A DNA stretch of 37,295 nt from Sphingobacteriales bacterium (lineage in GTDB: Bacteria; Bacteroidota; Bacteroidia; Chitinophagales; Chitinophagaceae), in the NCBI GenBank assembly GCA_024640465.1, contig JAHEEX010000009.1, positions 1 to 37,295 of the forward strand. Direction: 5' to 3'. This document shows, piece by piece, positions 1-8,920 of the stretch. Each line of letters begins with the position of its first letter. Position 1 is the first letter of the stretch. The notes beneath the pieces are model-generated. The model saw only the letters and a program-made list of their open reading frames with translations, was not told the origin of the DNA and searched no databases. Position numbers and translations under genes: made by a program.

Positions 1-38
1 AACCAGGAATAATCCCAGCGTTTCAATTTATCAGACAA
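1..38 (-). CDS. possible 5' end of a truncated gene
   Basis: Reading the minus strand, a TTG codon 17 nt beyond the stop of the preceding small gene opens a frame that stays open to the window edge and reads roughly MSDKLKRWDYSW. The aromatic, basic start would suit the N-terminus of a membrane protein. Only 12 codons are visible, there is no ATG, and no family can be named. This is a weak call based on an open frame and operon-like spacing. Confidence 0.25.
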   Translation of the reverse strand, partial: MSDKLKRWDYSW

Positions 39-55
39 GAAAATCCTTTTACTTT

Positions 56-538
56 CTATATTAATGAAGAAAATTCTTTCGGGGAGATCAGTGATTTTGC
101 AGAAGAAACTGCAGAGTTAGTAAGTAATTTTTCCTCCAACATGTTTGCCATTTCATCCAGGTAAAGTATTACATCTGCGCGTTCATTTCTTTTTAACCAA
201 CGGAAACCTCCAGGTAATCTTTCCAATATTTCCCTATCCTCCAGGTATTCAATATTATGAATATCACTGGGTGTCAATCCTGCTTCTATAAGATGCGAGA
301 TGAGCTGGTCTGCAGGCAGGTTGCTAACATTACAATAATCTTCCGCCAGTTCTGTCCATTCCCCAATACCGGTATGGGCCAAACGCAGAATTTCGGTTCT
401 GTTCAGCGCAGTGATCACCTGCAAAAGATTGCCACAATTACAGGAACCATGGTTTCCCCAGGCATATTCCGAACCGGATGCTAACCTCCGGGCCGTTTGC
501 CTGAGAGCATTAATAAGGAATGAATTGGCATTTGCCAT
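56..538 (-). CDS. conserved-looking small protein with CNCGN motif, unknown function
   Basis: This is a 160-residue soluble protein that I do not recognise by function. It starts at an ATG and has no signal peptide or membrane segment. A CNCGN motif near residue 33 follows a Trp/Gly/Ser-rich stretch; two closely spaced cysteines could bind a metal or form a redox pair, which is inference. The rest is predicted to be helical and rich in Leu, Glu and Asn, ending in a Ser-rich tail. The gene lies 88 nt downstream of leuS on the same strand, so it may be co-transcribed. The upstream sequence on the minus strand contains a GGGGGAG run about 25 nt before the ATG, too far away to act as a normal ribosome-binding site. 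Confidence 0.8.
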   Translation of the reverse strand: MANANSFLINALRQTARRLASGSEYAWGNHGSCNCGNLLQVITALNRTEILRLAHTGIGEWTELAEDYCNVSNLPADQLISHLIEAGLTPSDIHNIEYLEDREILERLPGGFRWLKRNERADVILYLDEMANMLEEKLLTNSAVSSAKSLISPKEFSSLI

Positions 539-626
539 AATACCATTTTAAAGTATAACACAGCTCCCCCTTTTTTGTTGCAGGAGTTGATTATAAGTTT
601 ACTTACCATCCACCTGAATTTTCCGA

Positions 627-3404
627 TCAAATGACCACATTGATCATTTTATTCTTAACATAAATGATCTTTTTAGGGGCCTTCCCTTCAAGCCATTTCT
701 GTACAATGGCATCAGATAAAACAAGTGCTTCCACGTCGGATTGACTGGCATCCAGGGAAATGGTCATCTCCGTCCTCGTTTTACCATTAATGGCAACCGG
801 GTAAGCTTTGGCTGTTTCAACCAGATATTTGGAAACTACTTCCGGAAAAGGCTGGTCAAGGATTGTACCTTCATGGCCCGTCATCTGCCATATTTCTTCG
901 CAAATATGTGGGGCGTAAGGCGAAAGGGCTATTATAAGTTTTTCCAGGATGGCCACTTTATGACATTTGAGGTCACTCAGTTCATTTACACCAATCATAA
1001 ACTGACTTACAACGGTATTAAAAGAAAACCTTTCCGTATCTTCTTCGACCTTGCGAATGGTGCGGTATAATGCCTTCCATTCTGCATCAGTAGGCTCATC
1101 TTTTGTAATAACAAGACCTTTTTCTTCATGAACAAAAAGCCGCCATAATTTTTTCAGAAACCGGTGCACCCCTTCGATCCCTTTTGTATCCCATGGTTTA
1201 TCCTGCTCAACCGGACCGAGGAACATTTCATACATACGGAATGTATCCGCGCCATATTTTTCTACTATTTCATCCGGGTTTACCACATTGAAATACCTTT
1301 TGCTCATCTTTTCCAACCTCGTTCCACACCGGTATTTCCCTTCCTCAAGGATAAAATCAGCATCATGGAAGTCGGGCTTCCACTTTTTAAATGCTTCCGT
1401 ATCCAATTCAACCCCGTTAACCAGGCTCACATCAATATGTAACTCATCTGTTTCATACCCCTCTTTTAGTCCGGCTGAAACAAAGCGATTTGTTCCCCTG
1501 ACCCTGTATGCCAGTCGCGAATCACCTCCTATCTTTCCTTGATTTACCAGCCTTCTGTATGGCTCTTCATGACCCAGGTATCCAAGGTCAAAAAGTACTT
1601 TGGTCCACATTCTGCTATACAGTAAATGCCCCACGGCATGTTCTGTTCCGCCAATATACACATCCACCTGCCCCCAGTAATCACTCGCTTCCCGGCTGCA
1701 AAAGGTTTCCTTGTTTTTCGGATCCATATAACGCAAAAAATACCAGCTGCTGCCGGCATATCCGGGCATGGTATTTACTTCGCGAATTCCATCCTGGTAG
1801 TTTTTCCAATCAGGGAGATTACCCAACGGTCCCTCACCTTCCGGACCCGGCCTAAGGTCTTCCATTGGAGGTAAAACAACGGGCAGCTCCTCTATCGGTA
1901 AGGTATAAGCGATTCCATTTTTCCAGTAAATGGGAAAGGGTTCTCCCCAATAGCGTTGGCGACTGAATGCAGCATCCCGCATTTTATAATTCACCTGGCG
2001 CTTCCCATGCCCTGTTGATTCGAGCTTTTGCAAAGCTACTTCCATGGCATCGCGCATCACCAGCCCATTGAGGAAATGGCTATTCTCCAGGACGGCATCT
2101 TTTGTTGGATTTGCTTCGGTGCCATTATAGTGAGTACCTATAATATTTGTAATGGGTATATTGAAATGTTCTGCAAATTTATGATCACGTTCATCGCCAC
2201 AAGGCACAGCCATGATAGCGCCGGTGCCATATCCCGCCAGAACATATTCGCTGATCCATACCGGGATTTTATCGCCGGTAAAAGGATGCAGGCAATAAGA
2301 ACCGGTAAAAACACCTGTGATCTTCTTTTCGGCCATACGTTCCCGTTCGCTTCTGCTATTTACATACTGCAGGTAAGCTTCCGCTTTATCCTGTTCGGGA
2401 TTGGCAATCAGCATAGGTACAAGTTCGTGTTCCGGTGCAACAACGAGGAAATCCACGCCAAATAGGGTATCAGGCCGCGTGGTATATACTTTTAGCACTT
2501 TTTTATCCCCCGCATAATTTTCCGGAGATTGAATGTCAAAATCTACTTCAGCGCCGTAGCTTTTACCTATCCAGTTTGTTTGCATGTCTTTCATGCTATC
2601 ACTGAACTCAACAGTCTGTAATCCGCTAAGCAGCCTGTCAGCATATTCCGTGATCCGCAGGTACCACTGTCTTAATTTTTTCTTTACAACCGGGAACCCG
2701 CCTCTTTCACTGACACCATTAATGACCTCATCATTGGCCAATACAGTGCCCAGGGCTTCGCACCAGTTCACTTCGCCATACCCACAAAATGCCAGTCGAT
2801 ATTGCATGAGAATATCCTGCCTGGCTTTTTCATCAAAAGCTTGCCAGTCGGCTGCAGAAAATCGCAGGTTACGGTCGCCCGGACAAATATGATCCTGGTT
2901 TCCCGACTCATTGAAAATTTGCTCCAGGTCCTTGATACTTTCCGCTTTATTGTTTTTGCGGTTATACCAGCTGCCAAATAACTGAAGGAATATCCACTGA
3001 GTCCACTTGTAGTAATCTGCATCACTGGTCCTTATTTCCCGGTCCCAATCATAACAAAAACCGATCTTATCCAATTGCGACCTGAAATTCAGAATGTTCT
3101 GATCTGTAGAAACCGCAGGAGGAATGCCATGCTCAATGGCATATTGTTCTGCCGGCAGGCCAAAAGAATCATACCCCATTGGGTGTAATACATTAAAGCC
3201 TTTCAGGCGTTTGAAACGACTGAAGATATCACTGGCGATATAGCCCAGGGGATGGCCCACGTGCAGCCCTGCACCACTTGGGTAGGGAAACATATCCAAT
3301 ACATAATATTTAGGCCTGGCGCTGGTATTGCTTACTTTGTAAACCCCGTCAGCGATCCATTTCTGCTGCCATTTCTTTTCAATCTCTCTAAACTGATATT
3401 CCAT
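627..3404 (-). CDS. leuS: leucine--tRNA ligase
   Basis: Class I aminoacyl-tRNA synthetase that charges tRNA-Leu with leucine in the cytoplasm. The protein is 925 residues, longer than the roughly 860 of E. coli LeuRS. Visible hallmarks are the HIGH-class motif as HVGH (residues 48-51), the CP1 editing domain with TTRPDTLFG near residue 310, and the second signature as KMSKR (699-703), where the usual final serine is arginine. A family-specific stretch at about 147-200 (WYNRKNNKAES... onward) lengthens the region before the connective peptide. The zinc-ribbon cysteines seen in E. coli near VNWC are mostly absent. The C-terminal anticodon-binding and small C-terminal domains are present. The ATG start fits the usual EYQFREIEKKWQ beginning. 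It is divergent from ftsX, and the small CNCGN gene lies downstream. Confidence 0.98.
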   Translation of the reverse strand: MEYQFREIEKKWQQKWIADGVYKVSNTSARPKYYVLDMFPYPSGAGLHVGHPLGYIASDIFSRFKRLKGFNVLHPMGYDSFGLPAEQYAIEHGIPPAVSTDQNILNFRSQLDKIGFCYDWDREIRTSDADYYKWTQWIFLQLFGSWYNRKNNKAESIKDLEQIFNESGNQDHICPGDRNLRFSAADWQAFDEKARQDILMQYRLAFCGYGEVNWCEALGTVLANDEVINGVSERGGFPVVKKKLRQWYLRITEYADRLLSGLQTVEFSDSMKDMQTNWIGKSYGAEVDFDIQSPENYAGDKKVLKVYTTRPDTLFGVDFLVVAPEHELVPMLIANPEQDKAEAYLQYVNSRSERERMAEKKITGVFTGSYCLHPFTGDKIPVWISEYVLAGYGTGAIMAVPCGDERDHKFAEHFNIPITNIIGTHYNGTEANPTKDAVLENSHFLNGLVMRDAMEVALQKLESTGHGKRQVNYKMRDAAFSRQRYWGEPFPIYWKNGIAYTLPIEELPVVLPPMEDLRPGPEGEGPLGNLPDWKNYQDGIREVNTMPGYAGSSWYFLRYMDPKNKETFCSREASDYWGQVDVYIGGTEHAVGHLLYSRMWTKVLFDLGYLGHEEPYRRLVNQGKIGGDSRLAYRVRGTNRFVSAGLKEGYETDELHIDVSLVNGVELDTEAFKKWKPDFHDADFILEEGKYRCGTRLEKMSKRYFNVVNPDEIVEKYGADTFRMYEMFLGPVEQDKPWDTKGIEGVHRFLKKLWRLFVHEEKGLVITKDEPTDAEWKALYRTIRKVEEDTERFSFNTVVSQFMIGVNELSDLKCHKVAILEKLIIALSPYAPHICEEIWQMTGHEGTILDQPFPEVVSKYLVETAKAYPVAINGKTRTEMTISLDASQSDVEALVLSDAIVQKWLEGKAPKKIIYVKNKMINVVI

Positions 3405-3700
3405 GAAATAAGTTATGAATTATGCTTGTCTGACTAAGCAGGGCACAAATATTATCTGTCCTTTACATTACTTTTTTTGCCACATTTTATCATCAAGTGC
3501 TTTAATATCCTTCTCTATTTGACGGATATAATAACCATTACTTTTAAAATGTTAAAACAACGAAACAGGAAAATTTGATGAGGTCCATCTCGTTATAGGG
3601 TTGCAAAAATACATAAACCCGGCAAAATCACTATTTTTGCCCGCATTTAACCTTCCGTTTCCCCTGTGATGGCTATTTGTTTAACCATAATCCGATCGTT
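3405..3700. other. divergent leuS/ftsX intergenic region
   Basis: This 296-bp gap separates divergently transcribed leuS and ftsX. It has no credible ORF or RNA gene. It is AT-rich and holds one good -7 box reading toward ftsX (listed separately). No convincing promoter for leuS was found: a TAATATTTG string on the minus strand is one base off the TAnnTTTG spacing. Confidence 0.6.
3632..3639 (+). promoter_or_regulatory. putative -7 box for ftsX
   Basis: TATTTTTG matches the Bacteroidota primary-sigma -7 consensus TAnnTTTG and would give a leader of about 55 nt before the ftsX ATG. No TTG-type -33 element sits at the usual 17-23 nt spacing; the nearest is 28 nt upstream. The call is therefore half-supported. 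Confidence 0.35.
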
Positions 3701-4576
3701 ATGACCGAAATCAGCAAGACTTCCATGAAGCGCAGCAAGCCTTCCTATTTTATGGCCATCCTGGGCGTAGCCCTCGTTTTGTTCATTTTAGGCATGCTCG
3801 GCTGGATCACCATTAATGCCAGTAAACTTGAAAATTATTTCAAGGGCAGTGTACAGGTACATGCCTTTATCCGCGAAGGCAGCCAGCAAAAAGAGATTGA
3901 TTCCCTTAGGAGTTATATTACCCAACTGCCATATGCACGCAAAGTAGAATATGTAACCAAAGACATGGCGAAAGCTAAATTCATTGGAGATGGTAATGAG
4001 GACTGGAATAAGGTGCTCGACTATAACCCTTTACCGGCAAGTGTGGATTTTTATCTCGATCCCGCCTTTGTAAATAAAGACAGCCTGAATAACATAGTGG
4101 CCGACATTCAGAAAAATTTTATTGTGAGTGAGGTAAAATACCCCGATGCGGTTGTAAGCAACCTGAATAATGTGGTTCGGAAAATTGAAATTTCCCTGTT
4201 GGTATTATCTGCAGTTCTCTCACTCATTGCAATTATTTTGATTGATAATACCATAAAACTGGCCATGTTTTCCAACAGGTTCCTGATAAAAACCATGCAG
4301 ATGGTAGGAGCTACCCGGTGGTTCATTTCAAAACCTTTTGATCGGAAGGCAATCTTAAATGGCCTTTTAAGTGCAATTCTGGCAATTGGTGCTATCGGAC
4401 TGATCATTTATACAGTTGAAACATGGTGGCTTCCGGAAATCAAAGTCCTGAGAGATAATTATTTATTGGGTTTGCTTTTCCTTTTGTTGATTATGATTGG
4501 CATTGGAATAACCTATATAAGCACACATCGCAGCGTTACCAAATACCTGAAAATGAAACTCGATGATCTTTATTGA
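3701..4576 (+). CDS. ftsX: cell division protein FtsX (permease-like)
   Basis: This is the integral membrane subunit of the FtsEX complex, which couples ATP hydrolysis by FtsE to activation of peptidoglycan hydrolases at the septum. The protein is 291 residues. A short cytosolic N-terminus is followed by TM1 (about residues 21-42), a periplasmic domain of roughly 130 residues, and three further membrane helices with the loop NRFLIKTMQMVGAT, the typical FtsX coupling motif. The ORF track starts at a TTG at 3677. I prefer the ATG at 3701 (MTEISKTSMKRSKPSYF), which gives the normal family N-terminus. FtsE is not adjacent and must be encoded elsewhere. The DUF3098 gene and uppP follow on the same strand, an arrangement I associate with Bacteroidota. 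Confidence 0.95.
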   Translation: MTEISKTSMKRSKPSYFMAILGVALVLFILGMLGWITINASKLENYFKGSVQVHAFIREGSQQKEIDSLRSYITQLPYARKVEYVTKDMAKAKFIGDGNEDWNKVLDYNPLPASVDFYLDPAFVNKDSLNNIVADIQKNFIVSEVKYPDAVVSNLNNVVRKIEISLLVLSAVLSLIAIILIDNTIKLAMFSNRFLIKTMQMVGATRWFISKPFDRKAILNGLLSAILAIGAIGLIIYTVETWWLPEIKVLRDNYLLGLLFLLLIMIGIGITYISTHRSVTKYLKMKLDDLY

Positions 4577-4641
4577 TCCCTGATTATAAAACATGTTTGG
4601 GCATTACATTTTTTCACTTATTTTGCAATAGAAAATTACAC

Positions 4642-4878
4642 ATGGAAAAGAAGAACAATGTATTATTTGGCCGGGATAACTTTATGTGGATGGCCATCGG
4701 TGCGGTTGTAATACTGGCGGGAATTTTTTTAATGGCGGGTGGCAAAAGCGCTGATCCAAATATTTTTTCCGACAACGAAGTATACAGTGTCCGCAGGATA
4801 ACGATTGCGCCAATAATGATCATTCTTGGCCTGTTAATTGAAGTGTACGCCATCATGAAAAAAACAAAATCAGCCTGA
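4642..4878 (+). CDS. DUF3098 family small membrane protein
   Basis: This 78-residue protein has two hydrophobic helices separated by a short loop (GGKSADPNIFSDNEVYSVRRITIAPIM). The length, the two-TM layout and the RRITIAP-type motif fit the DUF3098 family, whose function is unknown. The track's longer ORF begins at a TTG at 4573. The ATG at 4642 is chosen because it directly precedes the conserved charged start MEKKNNVLFGRDNF. It lies between ftsX and uppP, which suggests a role in envelope assembly or division; that is inference from position only. A strong hairpin terminator follows the stop codon. Confidence 0.85.
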   Translation: MEKKNNVLFGRDNFMWMAIGAVVILAGIFLMAGGKSADPNIFSDNEVYSVRRITIAPIMIILGLLIEVYAIMKKTKSA

Positions 4879-4897
4879 TATTTGGCAGACTTTTATT

Positions 4898-4925
4898 AAA
4901 AAGCGATGGCTTCCATCGCTTTTTT
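4898..4925 (+). terminator. intrinsic terminator after ftsX-DUF3098
   Basis: A 12-bp stem (AAAAAGCGATGG / CCATCGCTTTTT) with a 3-nt loop is followed by a T run. It lies 20 nt after the DUF3098 stop and only 35 nt before the uppP ATG, so uppP either has a compressed promoter or depends on read-through. Confidence 0.85.
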
Positions 4926-4960
4926 CATTTATCGAATACATTCAACTTATATAAACCTTT

Positions 4961-5761
4961 ATGGAAATATTCCAGGCCATTATTTTAGCCATCATTGAAG
5001 GTATAACTGAATTCCTGCCGGTCTCATCCACCGGGCATATGGCACTTACTTCTGCCATTATGGATATCAACAAAGAGCCTTTCACCAAGCTATATGAAAT
5101 TGTCATTCAGTTTGGCGCTATCCTTTCTGTTGTTGTATTATACTGGAAAAAGTTTTTTGATTTCAGGAAATTTTCTTTTTATATAAAGTTATTACTGGCC
5201 ATTATTCCTGCATTGGCTTTTGGTGCATTATTCAAGCACCATATTGAAGAAATATTGGGAAAACCATTGGTCATTGCACTCATCCTTTTAATAGGTGGCA
5301 TACTGCTTTTATTTGTAGATAAATGGTTTAATAAACCTGTCGTTTTAAAAGAAGATGACATTACCAACAAACATGCTTTTATCATCGGACTTTACCAGGT
5401 CCTGGCTATTGTATTTCCAGGGCTAAGCCGAAGTGCCGCAACCATAATCGGTGGTATGCAACAAAAACTTAGCAGGCCGCTGGCTGCGGAATTCTCTTTT
5501 TACCTGGCAGTGCCAACCATGATGGCTGCTACGGTTAAAAGCCTGTATGATGTATATAAGGAAACACCAGAAGTGCTGAGTACCAATAACCTCAATACAC
5601 TTATTATTGGCAGTATAACTGCTTTCATCGTTGCGATCCTTGCCATACGTTTTTTTATCAGTTTTTTACAAAAACATGGTTTCAGGCTTTTTGGCTGGTA
5701 CCGGATCATCATCGGCATAATCCTGCTGGCGCTTATACTAACTGGTTATATTAAGTCTTAA
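4961..5761 (+). CDS. uppP: undecaprenyl-diphosphatase
   Basis: BacA/UppP family integral membrane enzyme. It dephosphorylates undecaprenyl pyrophosphate to undecaprenyl phosphate, recycling the lipid carrier for peptidoglycan and other envelope glycans; the activity also gives bacitracin tolerance. The protein is 266 residues, the family norm, with about eight membrane helices. Both catalytic signatures are intact: EGITEFLPVSSTGHM (residues 13-27) and PGLSRSAATIIGG (around residue 155). The ATG start is immediate to the family's N-terminal helix. It follows ftsX and DUF3098 but is separated from them by a terminator hairpin. Confidence 0.97.
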   Translation: MEIFQAIILAIIEGITEFLPVSSTGHMALTSAIMDINKEPFTKLYEIVIQFGAILSVVVLYWKKFFDFRKFSFYIKLLLAIIPALAFGALFKHHIEEILGKPLVIALILLIGGILLLFVDKWFNKPVVLKEDDITNKHAFIIGLYQVLAIVFPGLSRSAATIIGGMQQKLSRPLAAEFSFYLAVPTMMAATVKSLYDVYKETPEVLSTNNLNTLIIGSITAFIVAILAIRFFISFLQKHGFRLFGWYRIIIGIILLALILTGYIKS

Positions 5762-5853
5762 TCTATCTTATCCGGCAGTAAAAACGGTCACATAGAATTA
5801 TAAGCTTGCAATCATTTTTTTATTACCTTTCTAAGTAAACAACAACCCCTGAG

Positions 5854-7185
5854 ATGCAGCCAGCTTCAAGAAAGACTGAAAATGCCTGGGCTATGTACGA
5901 CTGGGCAAACAGCGCCTATAACCTGGTCATTACAACAACCATTTTCCCGGCTTACTATGTTGGGGTCACCAGCAGTAAAATCAAAGGGGAAGCTTCTTAT
6001 GTTGATTTCTTTGGATATAAGATCATAAATACGGTTTTGCAGGATTATACCCTGGCTGTTGTATTCATGATTGTTGCATTCAGCTCACCGATACTTTCCT
6101 CCATTGCCGATTACCGGAAAAACAAAAAAGTATACCTCCGCTGGTTTAGCCTGCTTGGAGCTGCTTCCTGCAGTGCCTTGTTTTTTTTCACACCGGAAAA
6201 AATTGAATATGGCATGATATTCTTTGGCCTTGCTGCATTGGGTTATTGGTCGAGCCTGGTATTTTACAATTCATATTTACCGGATATTGTTGCCGTTGAA
6301 GACAGGGACAGGGTTAGCGCTAAAGGATTTGCGTTGGGATATATCGGAAGTGTTCTCTTACAGGTCATCTGTTTCATCATTATACTTTTCCCTGCAAAGT
6401 TTGGGTTGGATGCTTCTGATAGTACCATCGGTGCACGTATTTCTTTCCTGCTTGTTGGTATCTGGTGGTTTGGCTTTGCACAGATTACCCTGCGTGCCAT
6501 GCCCCTGGAAAGCAAACAAGTAAGGCAGGCCAGAAAAAATGTATTGACAAATGGTTTTAAGGAACTTAAAATTGTTTTTAACCTGGTACGGAAGGCACCG
6601 GTGCTGAACAGGTTTTTACTTTCTTTTTTCCTTTACAGCATGGGGGTGCAAACGGTCATGCTGGTGGCTGCAGGTTTCGCTAAAAAAGAAATATTTCCGG
6701 AGAAAAAAGATGAGCCAAAACTTTTGATCACCATGATCATCATTCAACTCATTGCCATATTTGGCGCTGTATTGATGAGCAGGTTATCCAAAAAAGTGGG
6801 CAATATCTGGGTATTGATCATAGCCGTTGTAATATGGATCGGTGCTTGTATCTGTGGTTATTATGTAAAAACACAGACTCAACTTTATTTCCTTGCAGCA
6901 GTTATAGGGCTTGTTATGGGCGGTATTCAGTCAATGAGCAGAAGCACTTATGCCAAATTATTACCTGCCACAACAGATACAACATCCTATTTCAGTTTTT
7001 ATGACGTAACAGAAAAAATTGCGCTTTTCCTTGGCCTTTTTGTCTTTGGAACCATTGAACATCTTACAGGAAGTATCCGAAATTCAATCCTCTTCCTGAT
7101 TATTTTCTTTGTACTTGGTTTAATCTCCCTTTTTAATACTAAAAGTGCGGCCCCAAAAGAAAAATATGAAACTCTATACCATTAA
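5854..7185 (+). CDS. MFS transporter, UMF1/Atg22-like family
   Basis: This is a 443-residue polytopic membrane protein with about 12 predicted helices. The N-terminal signature ENAWAMYDWANSAYNLVITTTIFPAYY is characteristic of the UMF1 (Atg22-like) branch of the major facilitator superfamily, whose fungal members export amino acids from the vacuole. Bacterial substrates are not established. A second MFS-like loop, MGGIQSMSRSTYAKLLP, appears near residue 355. The gene ends 20 nt inside the start of the following hydrolase gene, so the two are likely translationally coupled. Substrate cannot be read from the sequence. Confidence 0.93.
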   Translation: MQPASRKTENAWAMYDWANSAYNLVITTTIFPAYYVGVTSSKIKGEASYVDFFGYKIINTVLQDYTLAVVFMIVAFSSPILSSIADYRKNKKVYLRWFSLLGAASCSALFFFTPEKIEYGMIFFGLAALGYWSSLVFYNSYLPDIVAVEDRDRVSAKGFALGYIGSVLLQVICFIIILFPAKFGLDASDSTIGARISFLLVGIWWFGFAQITLRAMPLESKQVRQARKNVLTNGFKELKIVFNLVRKAPVLNRFLLSFFLYSMGVQTVMLVAAGFAKKEIFPEKKDEPKLLITMIIIQLIAIFGAVLMSRLSKKVGNIWVLIIAVVIWIGACICGYYVKTQTQLYFLAAVIGLVMGGIQSMSRSTYAKLLPATTDTTSYFSFYDVTEKIALFLGLFVFGTIEHLTGSIRNSILFLIIFFVLGLISLFNTKSAAPKEKYETLYH

Positions 7186-8011
7186 TACAGGTAATTTCAA
7201 GCTTGACGGCGGCGCCATGTTTGGCGTGGTCCCAAAAGTAATTTGGAACAAACTTAACCCGGCAGATGAAAATAATCTCTGTCCCTGGGCTATGCGATGC
7301 ATGCTGATTGAGGATGACAACAAATTAATACTCATTGATAATGGTGTTGGTGATAAGCAGGACGAAAAATTCTTCGGTCATTATCATTTGCATGGAAACG
7401 ACAGCCTTGAAAAATCGTTGAAGCAACTTGGGTTTCATCATACTGATATTACTGATGTTGTACTTACCCACCTGCATTTTGATCATTGTGGCGGATCCAT
7501 CACCAGGAAGGACAACAAACTCGTTCCGGCTTTTCCAAAAGCTCATTATTGGAGTAATGAGCGGCACTGGCAATGGGCAACAGAACCTAACGACCGCGAA
7601 AAAGCATCTTTCCTTAAAGAAAATATATTACCCATCAAGGAAAGTGGTCAACTACAAATGGTACGAATACCTCCAACCGGCAATGCCTACTTCACCGATT
7701 CCATTAGCATGAGATATGTTCATGGCCATACAGATGCGATGATGCTTCCACAGATTACATACAAAGGGAAGACCATTGTTTTCATGGCAGATCTTATTCC
7801 GGCAGTAGCTCATTTGCCGATCCCTTATGTAATGGCTTATGATATGTTCCCACTAACAAGCCTGCTGGAAAAAAAATCATTTCTTCAGGAGGCACTTGAA
7901 AAAGATTATATCCTTTTCTTTGAACATGATCCGTTGTACGAGTGCTGCACACTCCAGCAAACTGAAAGAGGCATAAGAATGAAAGAATCTTTTAAACTTT
8001 CAGATGTCTGA
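7166..8011 (+). CDS. MBL-fold metallo-hydrolase
   Basis: Metallo-beta-lactamase-fold enzyme of 281 residues and probable cytoplasmic location; no signal peptide is visible. The dinuclear metal site is complete: HLHFDH at residues 102-107, His188 in HGHTD, Asp209 in MADL and His254 in EHDP. This pattern resembles lactonase/quorum-quenching-like or glyoxalase-II-like members, but the substrate is unknown. The track starts at a GTG at 7145. The ATG at 7166 is preferred because it begins directly with the first strand (MKLYTINTGNFKLDGG). It overlaps the transporter gene by 20 bp and converges on the DUF3108 gene with only a 13-bp gap. Confidence 0.92.
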   Translation: MKLYTINTGNFKLDGGAMFGVVPKVIWNKLNPADENNLCPWAMRCMLIEDDNKLILIDNGVGDKQDEKFFGHYHLHGNDSLEKSLKQLGFHHTDITDVVLTHLHFDHCGGSITRKDNKLVPAFPKAHYWSNERHWQWATEPNDREKASFLKENILPIKESGQLQMVRIPPTGNAYFTDSISMRYVHGHTDAMMLPQITYKGKTIVFMADLIPAVAHLPIPYVMAYDMFPLTSLLEKKSFLQEALEKDYILFFEHDPLYECCTLQQTERGIRMKESFKLSDV

Positions 8012-8024
8012 AAAAGGGATCCAT

Positions 8025-8816
8025 CTAGCGAACACTAAGGAGGGAAGAAATAGGGTAACGGAGATTTTTGTAAGACATCATATCTACTTTAACACTGCCA
8101 ACAGTAATTGGACTCTCTATCCGGAGGGGAATATGATTCGGGTCATCTGATACCCAAACGGCCATTTTCTCGCCGCCTTCAAAAATAGTTCCCTTAATTA
8201 GCATTGGCTTGAACTTGATAGCCCTGAACTTTCCATAACGCGTTTTAATGATCTCTTTACCCATGTAACGGATATAAAGATTATACACTTCATCATCCAG
8301 AAACATGTTGAAAGGAATTTTATCGCCTGGCTTGTATTTATTGAAATCAATATTGCGGGCATAATAGATCGAACTCAGTACATCCTGTATACAGGGAGGA
8401 ACTTTATACGTACCATGTTGAGACACCGCTTCATTTTTTGAATGATCAAAATTGATGTTCTCATATTTTTTATAGCCGCCTTCATCTACATTTCTGATAA
8501 ATTTATAGGGCCTTAAAGTACCTGTATCAATAAAAGATTCATACCTGTCGCGAACTTTAAATATCCAGTCATATTTAGGATTTGAGTTGCCAATGCCAAT
8601 GATATTATAAACAGGCTTATTATTGAGATTTGTCCGGTTTACCGTAAATGAAGCATCCCCGGCATCTACAAAAAAACCGACGACACTATAAAATACCTTA
8701 AAAGTGATATTTTCTCCGTGAGAAAAAGTAGTATTTACGATTCCACAAAAATCTGTACCTGCACTCAGCTGGATAGAAGAGAAAGCCAATAATAACAGGA
8801 GTATAAACTTCTTCAT
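8025..8816 (-). CDS. DUF3108 family exported protein
   Basis: This 263-residue protein has a clear Sec signal peptide (MKKFILLLLLAFSSIQLSA) and a mature part rich in beta strands. The start at 8816 is chosen over the longer 8837 because it opens the signal peptide cleanly. The C-terminal motif GEKMAVWVSDDPNHIPLRIE is typical of DUF3108, and the fold is expected to be an LolA/LppX-like half-barrel. Location is probably periplasm. The function is not known. Its stop nearly abuts the MBL hydrolase stop on the other strand, so the two transcripts converge. Confidence 0.88.
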   Translation of the reverse strand: MKKFILLLLLAFSSIQLSAGTDFCGIVNTTFSHGENITFKVFYSVVGFFVDAGDASFTVNRTNLNNKPVYNIIGIGNSNPKYDWIFKVRDRYESFIDTGTLRPYKFIRNVDEGGYKKYENINFDHSKNEAVSQHGTYKVPPCIQDVLSSIYYARNIDFNKYKPGDKIPFNMFLDDEVYNLYIRYMGKEIIKTRYGKFRAIKFKPMLIKGTIFEGGEKMAVWVSDDPNHIPLRIESPITVGSVKVDMMSYKNLRYPISSLLSVR

Positions 8817-8841
8817 GTAAAGTTGATGGTGTATCACAGAT

Positions 8842-8849
8842 CAAAGCTA
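8842..8849 (-). promoter_or_regulatory. putative -7 box for the DUF3108 gene
   Basis: On the minus strand TAGCTTTG fits TAnnTTTG exactly and would start transcription about 19 nt before the ATG at 8816. No TTG -33 match was found at suitable spacing. Confidence 0.35.
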
Positions 8850-8920
8850 TAAAAATGATCCGTCCTTTAAAGATAAACATCATTTTTAAGACAATATTCA
8901 CCTATCGAATATTATGCCAC

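Noticed and set aside
2028-2465. 145-aa plus-strand ORF inside leuS
   Set aside because: Entirely antisense to the well-conserved editing domain region; a shadow of the real frame.
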